A model generated the notes under the pieces. The model had not been told where the DNA came from. It worked only from the letters and a program-made list of their open reading frames with translations, and searched no databases. The translations under genes were made by a program, and so were the position numbers. Positions 60,706 through 64,000 of a DNA stretch of 64,000 nucleotides are shown piece by piece. Numbering within the stretch: position 1 is the first letter of the stretch; each line of letters opens with the position of its first letter. Origin of the DNA: Campylobacteraceae bacterium. Lineage in GTDB: Bacteria > Campylobacterota > Campylobacteria > Campylobacterales > Sulfurovaceae. The stretch lies in the NCBI GenBank assembly GCA_027065385.1, contig JAMOOP010000067.1:43869-107868 (forward strand), written 5' to 3'.

Positions 60706-61089
60706 TTAGTTAACTCTAACTTCTACAGGTGTACCTTCCCAAATACCATGCTTAGTACAATAACCATGAGCTACAAGTTTAAGTTTTTTTCCTATTGGAA
60801 TAATTGTAAATGTAGTTGTGTTATGAGCTTTTGTATTTCCTAAAGTACCAGGTATATAAGTAGCTTGAGCTAATTTAGTCTCTCCATTAAAAAGAGTTAC
60901 AGACTCAATATAGTGGTCAAAATCATCAGGGTGAGAATACTCATTACCCATTTTTACAGTTACTTCAAATGGCTCACCTGCTGTTGCTGTTTCTGCACAG
61001 TGAATAAATGGAGAATGTCTATCAATTAGGTCTTTTTTCGCTTCTCTATCTATTTCAGATATATCTTGGTATTTATTAATTTTTGGCAT
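60706..61089 (-). CDS. Superoxide reductase (Class II neelaredoxin-type)
   Basis: 127 residues, only the iron-site domain (no desulforedoxin domain). Likely iron ligands are His25 (RHSP), His53 and His59 (SHPDDFDHYI), Cys111 and His114 (YCTKHGIWEG). It reduces superoxide to hydrogen peroxide without making oxygen, as expected for a microaerophile. The usual Glu-Lys pair before the first histidine is replaced by Asp-Arg (residues 23-24), so the lysine that guides superoxide is changed. Monocistronic, with its own promoter and terminator. Confidence 0.9.
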   Translation of the reverse strand: MPKINKYQDISEIDREAKKDLIDRHSPFIHCAETATAGEPFEVTVKMGNEYSHPDDFDHYIESVTLFNGETKLAQATYIPGTLGNTKAHNTTTFTIIPIGKKLKLVAHGYCTKHGIWEGTPVEVRVN

Positions 61090-61120
61090 ATTATTTCCTT
61101 TTATTTGTTTTAGTAATGCA

Positions 61121-61130
61121 AGTATAGCAT
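61121..61130 (-). promoter_or_regulatory. Extended -10 promoter of the superoxide reductase gene
   Basis: On the minus strand ATGC-TATACT (61130-61121) is an extended -10 box about 32 nt before the ATG at 61089; AAAGGA lies 6-8 nt before that ATG. No clear -35, as is common in Campylobacterota. Confidence 0.5.
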
Positions 61131-61266
61131 AAAAATATTTAAATAGGATATAAATTATCTGATTTAAACTTTTTTAGGCAAATTCACTAAAAAAATTGAC
61201 TTATGACAAAAAAATATTATATATATATGGTATAATAAAATTTTAATTAATAAAAAAGGAAAAAAG

Positions 61267-63144
61267 ATGAAACTACTAAAACCATTAGGTCTTATGTCAG
61301 CTATTTTATTAGCTAATAGTAGTACCTTGTTTGGTGCAGACCTACAAGTAGATGTCGTTAAACAGAGTGAATGGGATAGTGGCTTCTGTGCCAAGGTTTC
61401 CATATATAACCCTAATAGTACAAAAGAGTTATGGAATATCTCTTTTAATGCAGGAGGATTAATTAATAATCTTTGGAATGCAAACTATTCTCAAAATTCA
61501 GCTACTCTAATAACTACAGCCTCAGGAGTTGACTGGAATAAATATGTAGAGGCAAATTCAAATGTTACATTTGGTTACTGTGCAACAAAAGTTGTAGCAC
61601 CACCTACAGCACCCCAAAGTGGTGATTTAGCCGTTACTCAAACAGATAATGCTGATTGGGGTAGTGGTTTTTGTAAAAATGTTCAAGTAAAAAATAATAC
61701 TTCACATGATATTGATTGGGAGGTTAAATTTATAGTAGATGGAAAAGTTACTAAAGCTTGGAATTCTAACTATAGTCAGAATAGCACAACACTAGAGATG
61801 AGTGCTAGTGGAGTTGATTGGAATAATATTGTAAAAGCAAATAGTCAAGTTGAATTTGGATATTGTGCAGATAGAGTAACAACTGCTACACCTACTCCAA
61901 CACCAACAGCGAGTCCAAGTCCAACACCAACTACTAATGATTTATTTACTAAATTTGGAATTGGATTTGGTGGCTCTTATGCTTTCCCTTTTACATCTAA
62001 TACAGCAGATGAAAAAATATGGGTAAGTTCAGTTGATTTAGTTTTAGATAATAATATAGAAAGTAATGAGTACTATAGTAATATTAAAAACTTTGATGCA
62101 TCAGCATTTGATAATTTACAAAATAAATTAAAAAATAGTAAATTCTTAGTCTTTTGGTTTGTAAAAGGTTGGGAAGAGAATTGGTTTAATATTGATAAAA
62201 TTCAAGAAGCAATAAATGCAGGATATACTCCTGTATTTAACTACTGGTATTTTGGAGATAGATTAAATGGTATCCCAAGTGAAAGCGAAAAAGCTGAATA
62301 TGCAGAAGATAACCAAAAAGTAGCAACATTTTTAAATAAACTAAGTGGTACAAAACTTCTTATATTAGAGCCTGAATTTAATAAAGAGGCTATTGTATCT
62401 AGTGATAGTAATCAACATGAGTTTGCATCTATTATGAGTAGTGCTATTGATACTATTAAATCAAATACAACTGGAGTTCTATTTTCTCTTGCTATGATGG
62501 ATACAGGAAATAGAGGAGAGAACCAAACTTATGCTAAGTGTGAGTATGATAACTGTTCATTAGGTGATAAGTATGAGTGGGGAAGACCATCAATAGTTTA
62601 TAATGATTTACTTCCAAAACTGGATTTTATATCATTCCAAGAGATGGTAGGACAGTTTAGTAGAGACCCAAGTAACCCTGGTGATTGGGAAAATCCAAAT
62701 CCAATAGCATATAGTAATGCTGATATAGGAATAGATAATCTATCAACTAGAGTTGCTAACTTTACTCAATATCTAAAAGATAAATATAATAAACCTGTAT
62801 TTTTACCATATATTGCAGTAGCTACTGCTACATGGAGTGATGCAAATAGTAATGGTTCAATAGAAGATAGTGAGATAAACTATAGTGGTTGGGATAGTAA
62901 AGCAGATACTCTCTATCAAGAGTTATCTTCAATGAAAACAGAGTTACAACAAAAAGGTCTATTTGGATTTGCACCAATGGCACTATTTGATGACCCTAGA
63001 CATGACTATGATGGATACCAATACTTTATGCAAAATGAGTACCATTTAGGAGTTATTAAAAGTGGTGCTGTAGATGGTGTAGATATTGCTACAAATGGTG
63101 ATATTTCACCTAAAAGTAATATTATAGAAAATCTGTTTAATTAA
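61267..63144 (+). CDS. Secreted protein with two CBM2-like domains and a TIM-barrel-like glycosidase domain
   Basis: 625 residues. The signal peptide ends near LFGA (residue 24). Two tandem CBM2-like modules follow (about 25-106 and 120-201), each with a disulfide-type Cys pair (Cys41/Cys105 and Cys136/Cys200), NYSQNS and exposed tryptophans. A Thr/Pro linker (about 207-223) leads to a C-terminal domain (about 228-625) with ILEPEF (Glu368/Glu370) and FISFQEMVG (Glu459), possible acid/base and nucleophile of a beta/alpha barrel glycosidase. I cannot name the GH family. It may bind chitin, cellulose or the cell's own exopolysaccharide. AGGAAAAAAG is its ribosome binding site, and a TATAAT lies at 61231-61236. 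Confidence 0.8.
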   Translation: MKLLKPLGLMSAILLANSSTLFGADLQVDVVKQSEWDSGFCAKVSIYNPNSTKELWNISFNAGGLINNLWNANYSQNSATLITTASGVDWNKYVEANSNVTFGYCATKVVAPPTAPQSGDLAVTQTDNADWGSGFCKNVQVKNNTSHDIDWEVKFIVDGKVTKAWNSNYSQNSTTLEMSASGVDWNNIVKANSQVEFGYCADRVTTATPTPTPTASPSPTPTTNDLFTKFGIGFGGSYAFPFTSNTADEKIWVSSVDLVLDNNIESNEYYSNIKNFDASAFDNLQNKLKNSKFLVFWFVKGWEENWFNIDKIQEAINAGYTPVFNYWYFGDRLNGIPSESEKAEYAEDNQKVATFLNKLSGTKLLILEPEFNKEAIVSSDSNQHEFASIMSSAIDTIKSNTTGVLFSLAMMDTGNRGENQTYAKCEYDNCSLGDKYEWGRPSIVYNDLLPKLDFISFQEMVGQFSRDPSNPGDWENPNPIAYSNADIGIDNLSTRVANFTQYLKDKYNKPVFLPYIAVATATWSDANSNGSIEDSEINYSGWDSKADTLYQELSSMKTELQQKGLFGFAPMALFDDPRHDYDGYQYFMQNEYHLGVIKSGAVDGVDIATNGDISPKSNIIENLFN

Positions 63145-63160
63145 TACTCTTTTTGATATA

Positions 63161-63188
63161 ATCTTTTTCTCAAATTTGAGAAAAAGAT
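63161..63188 (+). terminator. Perfect 28-bp palindrome, likely terminator
   Basis: ATCTTTTTCTCAAA is directly followed by its reverse complement, giving a 14-bp-arm palindrome between the CBM2 gene and rsmD. Folded, it forms a 12-bp stem with an AATT loop. A bidirectional terminator or protein-binding site is likely. A TATAAT (63157-63162) at its left edge could be the rsmD promoter. Confidence 0.65.
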
Positions 63189-63207
63189 AAAAAGAAGAAG
63201 ATTTAAA

Positions 63208-63810
63208 TTGAAAAAAGAACAAAATTTTAGAACAAAAATTATTGGTGGAGAGTTTAAAGGTAGATTTATTGAGATACCAAATATTTCAACAACTAGAAGC
63301 TCAAAATCAATATTAAAAGAGTCACTTTTTAATACACTACAATTTGATATTATAGATAAAAACTTTGTAGAAGTATTTTCAGGAAGTGGCTCTATAGGAC
63401 TTGAGGCATTAAGTCGTGGTGCTAAAGAGTGCTACTTTATAGAGTATAATAAGGTAGCATATAGAGTTTTACAACAAAATATTAAACTACTAAACCCAAA
63501 TCGTTGTCACTATATATTTGGAGATAGTTTTGAAAAGTTTGATATAGTGTTAGATATGTTAAAAAATAGTAAAGAGAAGACATATTTTTATTTTGACCCT
63601 CCATTTTCAATTCGTGATGGAATGAGTGATGTTTACGATAAAACTATTACTCTTATTGAAAAGATAGATACCTCTATGTGTGAGATGGTGATAGTTGAAC
63701 ATATAACAAAACTAGATATGCCTAAAGAGATAGGAGAGTTAGAACAGATTAAAAGAAAAAAATTTGGTCGCTCCACTATGACATACTATAAACCAAAAGA
63801 GATTAATTAA
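63208..63810 (+). CDS. rsmD: 16S rRNA (guanine966-N2)-methyltransferase
   Basis: 200 residues, TTG start at 63208 with AAGAAGAAG upstream. It methylates G966 of 16S rRNA. It has the N-terminal IIGGEFKGRFIEIP, the SAM motif VEVFSGSGSIGLEALSRGA and the catalytic FDPPFSI (the DPPY/F motif of N2-guanine methyltransferases). Its stop overlaps the next ATG (TAATG). Confidence 0.94.
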   Translation: MKKEQNFRTKIIGGEFKGRFIEIPNISTTRSSKSILKESLFNTLQFDIIDKNFVEVFSGSGSIGLEALSRGAKECYFIEYNKVAYRVLQQNIKLLNPNRCHYIFGDSFEKFDIVLDMLKNSKEKTYFYFDPPFSIRDGMSDVYDKTITLIEKIDTSMCEMVIVEHITKLDMPKEIGELEQIKRKKFGRSTMTYYKPKEIN

Positions 63811-63908
63811 TGACCCCAAAAGAACATATAGCCCTTTGTATAGATAGCGACAATATATCTCATCGCTCTTTAGAGCATACCTTTCTACACAACTTAAATA
63901 AAAGATAA
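63810..63908 (+). pseudogene. Truncated start of a NYN/LabA-like gene
   Basis: The ATG overlaps the rsmD stop, so it is translationally coupled. It encodes 32 residues (MTPKEHIALCIDSDNISHRS...) and then stops. IALCIDSDNIS looks like the first strand of NYN (PIN-like) domains, where IxLxIDGDNI is typical. This suggests a decayed or frameshifted NYN-domain gene. The remaining window holds only short ORFs, including an ATG at 63981 that may start a new gene beyond the edge. Confidence 0.4.
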
Positions 63909-64000
63909 AATGCTAAAATACCTCAAAAAGAATATGAATAAAAGATTAAAAAAAGACACGAGATATTGGTAAAAGGCGAAATGAATACAAAACATAAAAG

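Noticed and set aside
61164..61403. A minus-strand frame of 79 codons across the promoter and signal peptide of the CBM2 gene.
   Set aside because: Overlaps a well-supported coding start and has no ribosome binding site or family features.

Overview
The window is AT-rich (roughly 30% G+C by eye) chromosomal DNA that looks like a member of the Campylobacterota, possibly a free-living Sulfurovum- or Sulfurimonas-like lineage. The evidence is a conserved carA-DUF507-purA-hisZ block, a CiaB-family protein, a short Lnt, a Class II-type superoxide reductase, and start codons and Shine-Dalgarno sites typical of that phylum. The genus cannot be fixed from the sequence alone.

Layout. 1-8182 (minus strand) is one very long open reading frame that runs off the left edge. 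It encodes a giant secreted subtilisin-like protease with DUF4214, Ig/PKD-like and cadherin-like domains, and it has no ATG/GTG/TTG start. 8282-46145 (minus) is a continuous surface-polysaccharide locus of about 33 genes. Read in the direction of transcription it has export and chain-length genes (wza, wzc), an initiating sugar transferase, and a dTDP-sugar branch (rmlA, rmlB, fdtA, formyltransferase, GNAT, fdtB) that should make a formylated or acylated 3-amino-3,6-dideoxyhexose. These are followed by two flippases, many GT2/GT4 glycosyltransferases, a polymerase or GT-C protein, two asparagine-synthetase-like amidotransferases, a thiamine-diphosphate enzyme, a heparinase-like lyase, a DUF4091/GH123-like protein, an MBOAT/SGNH O-acyltransferase pair and two nucleotide-sugar dehydrogenases. 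46327-63908 is mostly housekeeping: a TonB-like protein, hemL, lnt, carA, DUF507, purA, hisZ-like, ciaB-like, rdgB, an MFS exporter, amtB-glnK, a superoxide reductase, a secreted double-CBM2 protein and rsmD.

The most notable object is a 1326-bp insertion element (32030-33355) inside the polysaccharide operon. It carries an IsrB protein (an IscB relative with a complete RuvC triad but no HNH domain) and, directly upstream, a structured omega-RNA/HEARO-type RNA. Both ends carry IS200/IS605-type hairpins with a bulged T, and there is no transposase gene. Target and guide tetranucleotides, the expected IsrB target-adjacent motif (ATGA) and a restored ribosome binding site in the predicted empty site all point to the same boundaries. 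The element sits exactly between the Shine-Dalgarno sequence and the ATG of the thiamine-diphosphate enzyme gene and supplies a replacement ribosome binding site. The RNA guide is predicted to come from the end of the neighbouring wbqC-like gene, so it would match the empty allele of this very site.
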